A stretch of DNA of 64,000 bases, taken from contig NC_092801.1 in NCBI RefSeq assembly GCF_918797505.1, positions 30,952,487-31,016,486 on the forward strand, given 5' to 3'. Below, piece after piece: positions 1 through 12,700 of this stretch. The position numbers and the translations under genes are program-made. The notes below the pieces were generated by a model. That model saw only the letters and a list, made by a program, of their open reading frames with translations. It was not told the DNA's origin and did no database searches. This DNA comes from Bemisia tabaci. Its lineage: Eukaryota; Arthropoda; Insecta; Hemiptera; Aleyrodidae. Positions within the stretch are counted from its first letter, which is position 1. Each line of letters starts with the position of its first letter.

Positions 1-160
1 CCTGCCCACCCGCATTCCTGCCCCATGTCAACGATACCGCAACCACCCCTGCCGTGATAGCGAAGAGAGCGGTAAGTGCAAAAATGTAGTTTGGAGAAAA
101 TGGACTGAGAAGCTTCTGAGCGGAAAGTATTGTTGAAAGAAACCTCCGTTCTTCGTCAAA

Positions 161-862
161 TGGAGATGTTGCATGTGTGAGGAATTTGCGATTTGACTGT
201 TGCTTCTTATGTAAAAGTTCGCGAGAAACACGATGGTGCCATTGGTTTCTCTGAAATCAACCATCGTGTTTCTCGCGAATTTTTACATAAGAATCAACAG
301 TCAAATCGCAAATTCCTCACGCATGCAACATCTCCATTTGCTAAAAACAATCCCAGCTTTAGCACATTATTACTATACGGTCATAACTGCAAAAGTTTCA
401 AAGGAAAACCGACAAGGCCAGCGTGGAAGCTACCAGCAACATCAAGATTAATCTTCTGTCGCATTGGTAAGGCGCAGTGATACAACTATTCGTACTCTCC
501 GGAACGCGTGAGGTATCACGCCGCATATGAAGGCGTTTTTAAGACTGCCAGGTTTCGATATCGGGATTGTCGTGTCGCATTAAGTTCGAAGCACAATATC
601 AATGGAATATAACTCATGTTACGAGTTAATGCAATAGTTCTGCGCACATCTATTTGTCTTAAATTTTTGTTTGCATCTATATTTCGAGTTGAGGGTAGCG
701 TGGGATATCCCCTCCATTTTGTCCTCAACTTGAGAGCTTTTTTTAAGCTTGGAAGTTGATTTTAGAGAAAACCAGTGGTACCGTCGTGTGTCTCGCAAAT
801 TTTTACATAAGAATCAACAGTCAAATCGCAAATTCCCCACACATGCAACATTTCCATTGCCA
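161..862. mobile_element. B-family foldback, rearranged, inserted in N
   Basis: Ends GGAGATGTTGCATG and its complement at 850-861. Positions 161-352 alone form a short closed hairpin with a B end on each side; 690-862 is the right arm of a second B unit. The middle (353-689) is not recognised. Confidence 0.6.
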
Positions 863-876
863 CTAATCGTCCCAAT

Positions 877-1305
877 AAGCGAATTTTCGCGATCGAATAT
901 CATTCATCAAACGAATTGATCAGTGCTGAGTGATTCGGATGATCGGTGATAGCAGAAGCCGATCAGAGTTCAGATTTTCTTTTTAAATGAAATTAAGAAG
1001 AAAATAAGGAAACACGGGACACTGAAACACAGCAAACTGCAAAAACGCCAGACTTGAATCGACAAAACACAAAAACAGAAAGAAATGACGAAAAATAAAT
1101 TCTGGTGAAGGGTGAAGTTTCTGGCATCGATTGCATCAATTCAAAAATCGAATCCAAGTCCCGAGGTGAATTCGAAATTTCAAATTGATGAGTTTCAACG
1201 GTCTCCGGCGAGACCAACGAAGAAGTCGAATATCATTTTAAAACAATTGCACAATCGTCGAATATCATTCAACGGTGAATGATATTCGATCGCAAAAATT
1301 CGCTT
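877..1305. mobile_element. O-family foldback inserted in N
   Basis: Terminal inverted repeats AAGCGAATTTTCGCGATCG (877) and its complement ending at 1305. The interior shows no coding. Confidence 0.6.
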
Positions 1306-1671
1306 AAAGGCTCCTAGAAATCGTTCGGATGATTAAAAATCGACTGCTTTATTTCAATTACATAAAAAGGGTATTTTTCATATTCATGCTAGGCTACAGT
1401 TAGGCAAGACAACCGTAAGTACTATCTTACTTTACTTTGCGAGTGAATTGCTCATTTTCGGGTATATTTTGACGAAAAAGTTTGATCTCTGACGTCCTGA
1501 GATCCACCACGTACTACGACGCCGACTATCTCTGAAGTACGAATCTTTCGTTTAAATATACCTACAGATGATCATTAAAATGCTTAAAATGGTCATCTTA
1601 GAGCATGCATTTTCAGCGTCTACAGATCGGGACCCCTTAAGTAAGTGAATCGCCTATCTTAAATCAAGAAT

Positions 1672-2179
1672 GTAGATGTTGCATGTGTGAGGAATTTGCG
1701 ATTTGACTGTTGATTCTTACGTTAAAAGCTCACGAGAAACACGATGGTGCCACTGGTTTTCTCTGACATCAACTCCCAAGCTCAAAAAAAGCTCTCAAAG
1801 TGAGGCCAAAATGGATGGGATATCCCACGCTATCCTGAGAGTCCACATCTACATCAAGACAAACTCTCCATGCGAAGATAGAGAGCAAATACATTAGCAG
1901 GGTTGCCGTGCCGTGTTTTCAGTTTTAGAGTCCCCAAATAAACAAGGCAGCCCTGTCAATGTATTTGCTCCCTATCTTTGCATGGAGAGTTTGTCTTGAT
2001 GTAGAGGCGGACTCTCAGAATAGCGTGGGATATCCCCTCCATTTTGGCCTCACTTGAGAGCTTTTTTTGAGCTTGGGAGATGATTTCAGAGAAAACCAGT
2101 GAGACCATCGTGTTTCTCGCGAACTTTTACATAAGAATCAACAGTCAAATCGCAAATTCCTCGCACATGCAATATCTCC
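1672..2179. mobile_element. B-family foldback, full length
   Basis: A roughly 508-bp inverted repeat from GTAGATGTTGCATGTG to its complement. The inner arms share GGGATATCCCACGCTATC and the loop region holds CCGTGTTTTCAG. The same structure recurs at 57358-57868. Confidence 0.8.
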
Positions 2180-3060
2180 AATATCAGAGACTTTTCGAGG
2201 CATCACGAACCTTATAACGCGCAAGGTTTATTCTCTAAATTACGTCTTCTCTAAACTACGTCTCTTCTAAACTCTTACTACTTGCGTAAGCTGACGGAAA
2301 ACTTCAGCCTCGCAATGAGGCGCAAACGCAAGGATGGGCCACGCATCGGAATTAATTAGAAATACTAATGAGGGAGTAAGTTATGCCACTTGAGGGTCGA
2401 CTGCTCCGGCTCAGCAAGGATTAATCAACGGGAAAACTAGGACAAAAAAGGCACGAACAGTCTTTTGACGCTCTTTAATCCCTCGGATTTTTCCGGGAAA
2501 GCGATAAGAGGGTTTTCAACGAAAGGAAGGACCTGTTAGGAGAGGAAAATATTCCAGGTGTATTATCTTCAACAATGTGGTTCGACGCATAGGAATTTCA
2601 GCGGGGTTTGAACTCATTAGAGAAACAGACCGAGTTTAACTTTGAAAGAAAAGGATTTAGTATTGGAGGGATTATTAACCTCACATTTTATCCTTTGAAT
2701 CAAGCAAGTTTTCCCTTGATTTTTTCTTTTTCTTTTTTTTTGGGGGGGGGGGGGGAGGTAGGGGGTGTGTAAAAACACGTTTTGGCTCACCGATTTATTC
2801 TTGACGGCAAATACAATAATATTTGGGGTTAACACAGTCAGTCTCTTTCAGTGATAGTCTTTGGGAGGGAACGAACTGCTAAATAATTTACATTGTCTCT
2901 CCGGGAGAGTTCTACCACATAAATAACTAACAATCACTTCAAGCGACGAAATCGAGCTGAAGATGGACGTATGTGCGGTTCAGTTTTTCAAAAAATCGAG
3001 AAATATCTTATCTAAAACAGGTTCCACATCAATTGAAATGTTTTCGTTCCGTCCGGAGGA
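2180..3060. other. Gene-free stretch
   Basis: No coding or family repeat recognised. It holds a pyrimidine tract running into a G run (2725-2765). Confidence 0.5.
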
Positions 3061-3064
3061 CGAA

Positions 3065-3284
3065 CATTGGAAAAAAACCTTCTTGGATCCGGAGTCAGAA
3101 CTCTGAAAAAATTTTACAAGAAAAAATACTTTTGATCCATGGAATCGAATTGTTTCGTTAATCGAGAGCCAAGCTGCTTAATTTAGGTGGATTTACTTTC
3201 GAATCGAGCAAAAATCTGATTGAATCAACAGTATTTGTTTCAGTTATTTTTTAGAAGTCTAGACTCCAAGCAGTTCCCGGTGAA
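3065..3284. mobile_element. Degenerate A-family foldback
   Basis: Carries the A-family landmarks CATTGGAAAAAAA, GGATCCGGAGTC, AAAAATCTGATTGAATCA and AGTCTAGACTCC in order, but with many substitutions. Confidence 0.5.
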
Positions 3285-3683
3285 GATTTCAATTTCTCAA
3301 ACTGAACCCTGATTCTGTTAACCAAAAAGATCAGATTTCGATATAGCGGGGTCAGTGCTCTGAACGAGGAAACGCTCAGTGAACTTAATAGTTCGGGTAA
3401 CCGAGGATGATTTATCAACTGCTCATTTTGGACAGAAATTCACTTCAGATCCAGTGAATCCAACAAATTCGGTTGTAAAAACCGACGAGTTAAATAGACG
3501 GTTTTTGGTTCAGAGAACAAGCCCTCGGTTGAGCGACCTGACCGCACCAACTACCGGAACTAAACTTCGGGCTCAAGTTAAAGGCTCACTCCTACGAACC
3601 AAAACTTTGGTTCGTAGAAGCCACTCCAAATCTACCAAAATATTCTCTATTCATTGATTGACTTGATGCAAACCTCAGCAAGA

Positions 3684-5040
3684 GCAATGTTCACCTGTGT
3701 CGTGGTAACGTTTGTAAAGCGGGAAGCTTAATAAAGCGCATATTTCTTAAACAGATTGTGGAGTTAGGAGTGCGTATTTTAGACTTTTCCGAAGCATTTA
3801 CTGTGATTTTTAAGCCATCTTCTATGCGACTCAACTCCTCTTTTTGCTCCAGAAGTTTGCAATGGGCCCATTATAAGATTGTATTCGATTCGCCTTCAGC
3901 TGCGTCTGTAGCAATTGTTGTTGCAAATATGTTGTGCGTGCTGATTTCTGCTCATTACATACTTGACTCTCTGAAGGCGTTTCATGTGCGCAAGGAGCGT
4001 ACGCTGTTGGAGAACGAACGAAATAGCGCACATAAAGCGCCTTCAGAGAGTCAAGTATGTGATGGGCAGAAATCAGCACGCACAACATATTTGAAACAAC
4101 AATTGCTACAGACGCAGCTGAAGGTGAATCGAAAACAATCTTATAATGGGCCCATCGCAAACTTCTGGAGCAAAAAAAGGAGTTGATTCTTATAGAAGAT
4201 GGCTTAAAAATCACAGTAAACGCTTCGGAAAAGTCTGAGCTAAAATCGTTACGCACAACATATTCGTTACAACAATTACTGCAAACGCAGCTAAGGGCGA
4301 ATTTAAAACAATCGTATGTACAATGGGGCCTGTTGCAAACTTCTGGAGCAAAAACAGGAGTTCATTCTCACAGATAATGGCTTGAAAATCACGCTGAGCG
4401 CTTCAAGAAAAACTGGAATACACTCCTAACTCTACAATCAGCGTATGAAATATGCGTTTTTCAAGCTTCAAAAACAATACCACGGCACAGGTGAACATTT
4501 TGTCGGAAGATTTGTTCCATCCAACCCTTGCGCACTAGGATGTTACGCAATGCTCACCATGACCATCCTGCCAAAACAAACTTGACGAGACAGGATTTTT
4601 TGAACCGGCGTGTTTATATTGACGTTTCCCCTGCGTTGATAAAGAACACGGTGCTTCTTCACGATTAACGCACGGAAGTAACAAGCATGTTGAACTGTAT
4701 AGCATCCTGATGCGAGAGGTTTGGATGGAACGACTTCTCTTACGAAATGTTCACCTGTGCCATGGCATCGATCCTGAAGCGGGAATTTAAAAAAAAAAAA
4801 AAAACGCATATTTCTTAACCAGATTGTGAAAGTTAGGGTCGTATTTCAAACTTTTCCAATGCGTTCATTGTAAGTTTTGGGCCATTTTCTAAAAAAAAAA
4901 TAATTTTTTTTTCGGCAGATTGTGAAGTTAGGAATGTAGCACAGACTTTCCCAATGCGTTCATCGTGATTTTTGAGTCATTTCTTTCAGAAATAACTCTG
5001 CTTTTAGCTCGGGCTGAAGTTTGCAAAAGGCCCATTTAAG
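3684..5040. repeat. F-family repeat cluster
   Basis: Repeated F modules: AATGTTCACCTGTGYCGTGG, CAGATTGTGRAGTTAGGA, and TTGCTCCAGAAGTTTGCA next to GGGCCCATT. Several partial copies are in both orientations, with poly(A)/poly(T) tracts at 4789 and 4890-4911. Confidence 0.6.
3783..4232. mobile_element. Large F-family hairpin with mirrored ORFs
   Basis: Arms of about 210 bp (3783-3993 and 4024-4232) around a roughly 30-nt loop. Because both arms are open, the plus strand (3758-4186) and the minus strand (4256-3831) each read a roughly 140-residue peptide with matching blocks (FSEAFTVIFKPSS, SPSAASVAIVV, YNGPIANFW). This is a consequence of palindromy, not two genes. It lies in an F-family cluster from about 3684 to 5040. 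Confidence 0.8.
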
Positions 5041-5147
5041 ACTTTAGTTCGTCGAACTGAAGTTTAGTAATTTTAACCAAGTCAGGTTTAGTAGTCAATT
5101 CCTTCAACGGAGAACTCACTTCTCGAGACCGGAAACCGCTTACTGAA

Positions 5148-5376
5148 CACTGGAAAAAAAAACACATTGGATCCAGAGTCCAGACTCTCAAAAACATCGA
5201 CAAGAAAAAGTACTCTTGATTCAATCAGAATCTAGCTTAAATCAAGAACCAAGCCTCTTACTTTAAGCGGATTTCATTTTGATTCAAGCAAAAATCCGAT
5301 TGAATCAAGAATATTTTTTCTTGTCAATGTTTTCAAAAGTCTGGACTCTAGACCCAATGTGTTTTTTCTTCCAGTG
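5148..5376. mobile_element. A-family foldback MITE
   Basis: Starts CACTGGAAAAAAAA and ends CCAGTG. It is a near-complete inverted repeat with the internal pair TCCAGAGTCCAGACTC and GAGTCTAGAGTCC-type arms. No coding capacity. Other copies: 6287, 18201, 19530, 31605, 56455. Confidence 0.85.
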
Positions 5377-6286
5377 AAGTAATCGGTTTGTGTAACCAGA
5401 GCTTTTTACATCCATTAAGAATAGACGCAAAATCACGTGTAATTATCCCCGCGACGATGACGAACTTGGCAACACCGAAGGGCGGAAGGTGAAACAGGGT
5501 TAAAAGCCGAATCGACTTGGGAACAGCAGGATGAGCCCGTCTCGACGTTGTCAAGTCGCACCCACAAATCGCCGCATAACCCTATACTTTATTCCCCGCA
5601 GCATCGCCACGAGAAAACAACATTCATCCATAGGATCCGCGCTGGGAGTTAAGCTGTTCTCGCTTGGCGCGGCGATTAATTTGCACGATCAGGAGCCGGG
5701 ACCCGAGGACTCTGGCCGGAAAGTGTGTCAAGGAAGAGTATGATAAAAACCGCGTCTTAAGCTACGAAAGCGCCGTGATGGATTATTAGTGCGGGAAAGC
5801 GTTGCCGGAAAACGCTCGGCTTTTCCCGAATCGAGTCGTCTTTCACACCGGTCCCGAGGGATTTTCTTTTTCCTTTCTTTATTTTCAATCAAACGGGTTT
5901 TCCGTTCACCCGTTCAGCACCGTCTCGGCGAGGAGGTGCTCTTGTAGCTGAGATTGATTCGCTTACCGTTTGGATGTTACCTCTCCTGTGAGCTGATTAT
6001 TAATATTGATAGACGAAGCCATAGACAAAATAAACAGAGGGTACTTGCAGCGATCCTATACGATGAAAAAAAACTCCGGCACCCTTTCTAAGCTCTTCGG
6101 TCTACACTTATTTGAAAGAACATGGGTCCTAATTTCAAAATCTGATTATAGCGGGCTCATCTAGGGACAATCGCCTGTCGATTGCCGCAAAAATCATAGA
6201 AATCGGCCCATTAGAACGCTCAAACGAACTTTGACTAAAACATAAAAATTTACAATGTTTAAATTGGAGAATTAGCAACCTTCCCA
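5377..6286. other. Gene-free stretch, GC-richer centre
   Basis: 5500-5960 is GC-rich and apparently single copy; no exon is identifiable. A K-family fragment (GATAGACGAAGCCATAGAC) lies at about 6008. Confidence 0.45.
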
Positions 6287-6511
6287 CACTGGAAAAAAAC
6301 ACATTGTATCTAGAGTCCAGGCTCTTGAAAAAGTTGACAAGAAAAAGTGCTATTGATTCAATCGGATTTTTGCTTGAATCAAGACGAAATCCGCTTCAAT
6401 TAAGAGGCTTGGTTCTTGATTTAAGCTAGATTCTGATTGAAGCAAGTGTACTTTTTCTTGTCGATGTTTTTAAGCGTCTGGACTCTAGATCCAATGTGTT
6501 TTTTTCCAGTG
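6287..6511. mobile_element. A-family foldback MITE
   Basis: CACTGGAAAAAAACAC to CCAGTG with complementary arms about 110 bp long. Confidence 0.85.
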
Positions 6512-6902
6512 TCTAAAAAACACAATTTAAACAAATTCTCCACTAAAATTCAACGGTATAAATTTGGAGCAGACCCTTGCAAGGAATCACAATCATTTGC
6601 CTCTATAGGAAATAAAAAATACAACAGGAAAAATATTGGCGCTTTTGAAAATTTAAGGAAGGATAGGCTCGTACTTACCCTTAAGTTTGTCAGATCTTAG
6701 ACTTTTCCTCTGTATAATTTTCTTTCTGCAAGGGTAGATCATTAGAATTCCTTCCAAGAGTCTGTATCAGAGTTACACCATTGAATTATGCCCGAGAATT
6801 GTTGAAATAACCCTTGTTAAGATGCTAAGTTAAGGAACTCCTTAAATCTCCCTTGTTCACACTGTAAACTGAGAGAGAAGGAGCTGTGAACGACCATGAA
6901 TA

Positions 6903-7155
6903 CTGCCCTGCTAAAGAAGAGCGCCGTACGAGCCCTCAGATGCTGCAAAGTGTCCTTTGACAAATCACAAATTTTTAGCAAAATTAGTGAATGTTTTTCT
7001 TCTGATATTTCAGAGAATTTTTTTGGTAATTTGATCGAAAATTTGTGAAAATTATAAGGAGAAATATTCATAGCCTTATTCAAAAAAATTTATTTTCAAA
7101 GAGGAAATTTGGCAACGCCTGAAGGCTTGTACGGCGTTCTCCCTTGGCACGGCAG
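6903..7155. mobile_element. C-family MITE with 4-bp target duplication
   Basis: Ends CTGCCCTGCTAAAGAAG and its complement ending CGGCAG. Flanked by AATA at 6899-6902 and 7156-7159. Confidence 0.75.
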
Positions 7156-7630
7156 AATACGGCAGGGACTAAAGTGCAAGGATAGACGCAAATGTACAAA
7201 GACGCCATGGTACGCAACCACCTCCTGAATTCTCCGGAAATTTTTCATTCGCCGATGAATCCCGGATTTTCCAGCTTTTCCCCGGTCTAGACACCGTGGC
7301 GTAAAAAAAGCTAATTTCCAGGGAAATAGACAACCTGAGCGGAAACGGCGCGAGAATCCGTGTAACGGTAGCTGTAGCCGTTGAGAGTCGAGGGAATATT
7401 TTGTCTGGGGGTGGGGGTGGTGGGTGGAGGGTGCCGGGGGGCGGCGGATGGAGGGGGTTGAAAGGGGGGCGAGCGCCCACCTTAACTAGCCAGCGGCACG
7501 CTTCTTCCCTTATAAATTAATTACAATTTCGCATGCAACTCACCCACTACTTGGTTGCGGTGTTGCAGGGTGTCTCCAGGGACCTCATCACGAAAAGTTC
7601 TTGGAATTCCGTTGCATTTCCCTTACTTGG
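7156..7630. other. Gene-free, G-rich stretch
   Basis: Contains a GGGGGTGGGGGTGG-type tract (7405-7470). No supported gene. Confidence 0.4.
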
Positions 7631-7882
7631 TTCGCGATTTGCAGAAAGGAACCAAGTCACGTCAGATATTGCCAAATTTGACTGGGCGATTTAATTTTTT
7701 ACAAGAGAAAGTTGGTGCGGATTCCTTTGAAAAATTTAAGGAATTTGCCTCGTAGTATGCAAAAAATTAATTGAAATTTACACCAAAATCCGCACAACCG
7801 TATTCATGTAACAAATTAAATTGCCCATTTAAATTTGGCAAAAGCTAAAGTGGCTGAGTTCCTTTCTGCTTAACTTAATCCA
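7631..7882. mobile_element. S-family foldback
   Basis: AGAAAGGAACCAAGTCA to complementary GTTCCTTTCTGCTTAA, with a mirrored GCGATTTAATTTTTTAC arm. It resembles the copies at 16008-16264 and the partial ones at 25610 and 38200-38540. Confidence 0.65.
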
Positions 7883-8236
7883 CTATTCCTCGTGTTTCCA
7901 ACAATCCGTCACTTCTTAGATGCGGATTTTCAAAAATTCTTGATTTTCCATAACCTTTTCCTCAATTTTGCCTTGCGTTTCACGCATTTCAACTTCTAAC
8001 ATGGTCTTTCTAAACGTAAATTCCGCGATCTAATTGCTTTCCGAAAAAAACCTAACTTCAATCTACGCTTGCGAAATTGACTCAAACAGTTCGATTTTTT
8101 ATGTAGCCCAACGCGGGAATGCTAGTGCTTAAGCAATTTAATATATTAACAGCTCATTAGCTAAATTTCAGAAAAATGCGGCACGTTTGATGGTGGCGTA
8201 GTCAACTATACCTTCTCCAGTGCTTTCCATGATAAG

Positions 8237-8302
8237 AGACCGTATACCTTGGATATATTCTTTCCTTGGGGGAAGGGGGGGGGGGGGGGTATACGGTTTC
8301 AA
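8237..8302. repeat. Small hairpin with G run
   Basis: GACCGTATACC and GGTATACGGTTTC form a stem; the loop holds a run of about 16 G. Confidence 0.5.
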
Positions 8303-8889
8303 TAGTGCTTAATATTTTGTTTAAAAGTTCATTTCAACGCCCTTTAGATCGCCTTTGATATCAACCTTTATGGCACTGTAAAACAATTTTTGGCAACATT
8401 TGCACCGTGAAAAGCTTAGCAGCTGGAGCCGAGATCTGCGACAGCTGAAATTTGGCAAATGTGTCAAACCCTTGGTAGCACTTTGCCAATATTTTAGCAG
8501 TTTTGCCGAATTTCGGCTGCCGGAGCCACGTATTTAAACAAGAAATAAAATTCAAAATTAAACAGAGTAACTTTCAAAATGGATCCTTGCGCGGTTTATA
8601 ATGATTATTGGAACACAAAATGAAAAATGAAACAAAATCAATTGTTACGACAAACTTAAAGGTACGATCGTGATCTACCTTGAAATTTTCGAAACCCCCG
8701 GTATTTAACATTTATTGTGGTGGTAAAACATTGTGATTCCTGGGAAGGATCTGTTTTCTAAATTACATCGTTGACTTTTGCACGGGGCTCGAAAAAATTG
8801 TACATTTATTAAAAAACTTAATAGCAGAAACAAATTTAAAAACGCTTACTCTGTGAATAACTAATTGCGCCGAACTCAAAGACACTGGG
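8300..8889. other. Gene-free stretch
   Basis: No supported gene or full repeat seen. Confidence 0.4.
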
Positions 8890-9070
8890 GTCGGCGCGGA
8901 ACGCATATTAGCGCCTGCAAGACTGTGTGAATACTTCACGCATTTCGCGCACTGCCGTATCATTCTAGACTCTGAACGATTACAGTGCGCACCAGGGTGC
9001 ACGCGCAATGGCGCAATGCGTGAAGTATTCGTACAGTCTTGCAGGCGCTGACATGGATCAAGCGCAAACC
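8890..9070. repeat. E-related hairpin
   Basis: GCGCCTGCAAGACTGT with TGAATACTTCACGCAT is mirrored at 9010-9050. It has the same plan as the central hairpin of the E repeats. Confidence 0.5.
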
Positions 9071-9360
9071 GCGCTAAGATGGGCGCGCTTAGTTGCTCGC
9101 AGAGTCAGCGTTGTTCAACTTGTTACTACCATTAATGGAACATATTGTGAAAGCCTCGTGAGGGAAAGGGGCTGTTTAAAGAACGATCATGACTCTGAAC
9201 TTTGGTAAAAGTTCCGACCAAAGAAAAAACCGATTTCGCTGTAACGCCTGGATACAACTATTTGTGTTGTAGGGATGCTCATATTGCATACGCACGAAAC
9301 TGAGGGCGTTTTGAATCACCAGGTTCTGGCAGCTTTTGATGGTATTCTAAACGAAAGTCT

Positions 9361-9588
9361 CTGCAACCACGTATCTAGGTTTGCGACGTCGCGGACTTCC
9401 TGTAATACTTTATTTATTAAACAGAAAAACTACTCAACGGCAATTCTTTAAAACTGCCGTGACTTTTCTTCTCTTTGCGAAGAAAATTCGGTAAAAACAT
9501 CAAGGAATGATATCAATTTGTTCTCCTTTAAAAGAAGAATATAGATGTGGAGATTTCCAAACACCTTAAACAAGATACGTGGTTGCGG
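9361..9588. mobile_element. P-family foldback MITE
   Basis: Inverted ends GCAACCACGTATCT and AGATACGTGGTTGC. The interior matches 22866-23096 (TTCTTTAAAACTGCCGTGA). Confidence 0.7.
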
Positions 9589-9772
9589 ATTAACGCCGTC
9601 GAAAAGTAGTCACTATGTAAATCTAAAATTTTCTCTTTGAGGATATTAGTTATTATTCAAAGTCGTAATTTGTCCGAAACAAAAATTTTTTTCTATTTTT
9701 TTCTTGTTTTTTTTTTGCGTGATTCTGAACAACCAATGAGAAAGCGAATTCCAATTTTAGGCTAGAAAACAG

Positions 9773-9786
9773 CGTTATCTTGGGTA
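9773..9786. repeat. RTE target-site duplication, left copy
   Basis: CGTTATCTTGGGTA, identical to 13017-13030. Confidence 0.9.
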
Positions 9787-12700
9787 TATATATGAGTCGC
9801 TTTTATAGCGCTCTTTGGCGCTGTGCGACGCCTAATCGCCACAAAGCTCGGTCTTCCCACAGGTCATCAGGGAGTTGACAATCTCTTATCTCATTTAACA
9901 CCCCCTGTCGCCAACCTCTCACTGGGCGTCCCCTACGTCTCCTCCCAGGAGGAACCCAATCAAGCATCTTTTTTGGCAGCCTCTCTTCCGTCATCCTATT
10001 GACATGACCATACCAAACAAGTTGTTTGGTCATGACGTCGAACACGATGTCATTTTCGACTTCCATTATCTGACGCACTCTATCATTACGGACCCGATCT
10101 CTCCTAGAAATTCCTGCTGACCTTCTCCAGAAATCCATCTCCGTTGCTCTTAGCATATCCTGTGTCCGTTTCTTCAGCTGCCAAACTTCACATCCGTATG
10201 TTAATATACTTTTGACTACAGCGTTGTATATCCTCCTCTTGTTATCTTTGGAAATCCGCTGATCCCAGAGGATTCCATTTAACATCGCTATAGCCTTCCT
10301 TGCTAAGGTGTTCCTTTCCCTGATAGCTTGATCCGTCCTTCCATCCTGGGTCAACCGCACTCCCAAGTACTTAAAGTGCTCGCAGCCTTTGATCTGCTGC
10401 CCATCCTCCAACTCAATGCTTTGCTGATCACCGCCAAAAGTCATCTTCTCAGATTTGGATATGCTGACTTCCAGACCCCACTTCCGATACTCTTCTACTA
10501 GCTTGCGCATCATGTATTCCGCGTCATCTTGATCTTGAGCAACCACCACCTGGTCATCAGCAAAGCACAGAGTAAACAGAGTTTCGAGATCACCCAAGGG
10601 GACACCCATACCAGAGCATTTCTTTTTCCATTCTTTTAGCACGCACTCGAGATAAATTTTAAATAATGTTGGCGACAAACAACATCCCTGTTTTAAACCC
10701 TTAGTCACATAAAATCCCGCTGACAACCCCCCATGGCACTTAACTTTGGTAAAACTCCCTTTATAAAATCGCTTAACAGCGTCAATCAACCCCCCGTTAA
10801 AATTCGATTTTTCCAAGGCCTCCCAAAGTTTCACCAACGGCACGCTGTCATACGCCTTCTGGAGATCCACAAAAATTAAATGCAGTTCCTGAGCTACGGC
10901 CATTTTCTTCTCAATGACCTGGACAATAACAAAGAGGTGATCTATCGTAGACCTGCCAGCTCTAAAACCAGCCTGCTCCTCTGCTTCGTGATCCTGCCAT
11001 TCGTCCTCGATCTTCGCTTTCAGTATCTTCCCGTACACTTTGCTTATTGTCCCGGTCACTGAGAGCCCCCGGTAGTTGTTACAGTCGTCCTTCCTTCCCT
11101 TCTTTTTGTAGATGGCCTTGATCCAAGACTCCTTCCACTCCCTTGGTACCTCGTCACCCCTGATGCATTGTTGCATCAGTTTTCTGAGGCACTCAAAGAG
11201 CTTGGCAGTCCCGTACTTGACCAACTCGACAGGAATCCCACCAGGACCCGGTGCTTTGTCATTAATTAGCTCTTTAACCGCTTTAATTATGTCACAAGTG
11301 TGGATCTCCAAGTTGTTCATTCTTCCGTTGTCCGTGCTGTTGTCTCGAAACTCTGGGCGCCTTTCCGTCAAAAGATCTTTAAAATGATCCTCCAGTTTTT
11401 TAAGTGATATCGGAGAAACGATGTCGCGCTTCATGTCTCTACGTAAACCTTTAATTAACTTCCAGCTCTCAGCACTTTTTCTCCCCCCTAGGTAGGTGTT
11501 AATTCTAGAACAGTTGCTTTCCCAAGCTTCATTCTTCTTCCGTGTTATGAGGCTCCTAACTTTAGACTGAGCTTTCCTGTAAGCAACTTTATCTTCAGTC
11601 TTTTTAGACGACAGAAATATAAGGTGTTTTTGCCTCTTAAGATTTATCTCGTCTTCAATTTCTTCATCCCACCAGTAAGGATGCTGGTATTTATTACTGG
11701 TTTTGTGAACACCTAGGGCTTCTTTCGCTGCAGAGTGGATACAATCTTTGATGAACTGATATTGCTCTTCCGTGGTACCCGAGAGTCCATCCCCCAGCTT
11801 CTCATCTAAGCGTTTCCGATACAGAGCCTTGACACTAGGGTGCTCCAAACTTTCGATGTTATACCATACTTCATGATTTTGCGTTCCCTGACTCTGCTGT
11901 TGCTCAGGCATTGGCTCTTTATCTTTAATCCCTTTAACGGGAAACGCTATATCTGCTCGGAGGAAATGATGATCACTGCCGCAAGAGAGTCCCCTGCACA
12001 CTCTAACTTGCTGCAATTTCAACTTAGTAGTGTGCTTTACAATTACATAATCGATGATGGATTTCAATCCTCGCGTTGGCTGGACCCAGGTATACTTATG
12101 AATGTCTTTGTGTTGAAAAAAGCCATTCAAAATTTTCATCTCAGTTTGAGAACAAATTGAGATGAGCCGATCACCGTTATCATTAACAGCATCCTCCCCA
12201 AACGGTCCAACAACTTTACAGTTTACTCGTCGTCCCGTTCTGCTGTTCAAATCACCCATAAGAATGGCTTCCCTGCCAGCACCAACGTTCAGTATTTCAT
12301 CATTCAGATCTTCGAAGAATTGGTCCTTGCATGCGACAGTGGCATCATCATTTACACCGTATACTCCGAGCAGCGTTATCTTATGTCCGTACAGGTTAAG
12401 GTTCATTTTGATAATGCGCTGGTTGACGGCCTCCCAAGTGCCCACGAACTTACGTAGGCTTCTCCGCAAAAGTATTGCTACTCCTTGCTGAGCACGCTGA
12501 TCTTTGGCTACGCCGCTGTAGAATAGATCATAGTCACCGTAATTCTCTGACCCGTGCCCTTTTTTCTTGGTCTCAGTAAGAACAGCGACATCCACTCCAA
12601 GTTTCTGAATCTCCGATATCACTTCCGGTAACTTATTTGAAATGCCTTGGACATTCCACGTCCCAAATACCATTGTCCGTTTTCTCAATTTTTGTCGACG

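Larger units (their letters stand above)
49..1435. mobile_element. N-family foldback interrupted by two other elements
   Basis: The left end CTGCCGTGATAGCGAAG matches the ends of the N copies at 34417 and 48545. The N sequence stops at GTCAAAT (about 160), resumes at TGCCACTAATCG (862), stops at 876 and resumes at 1306 (GGCTCCTAGAAATCG) to about 1435. The gaps are filled by the B and O elements below. Confidence 0.65.

Noticed and set aside
10880..12491. Plus-strand ORFs within the RTE
   Set aside because: Antisense shadows of the reverse-transcriptase frame.
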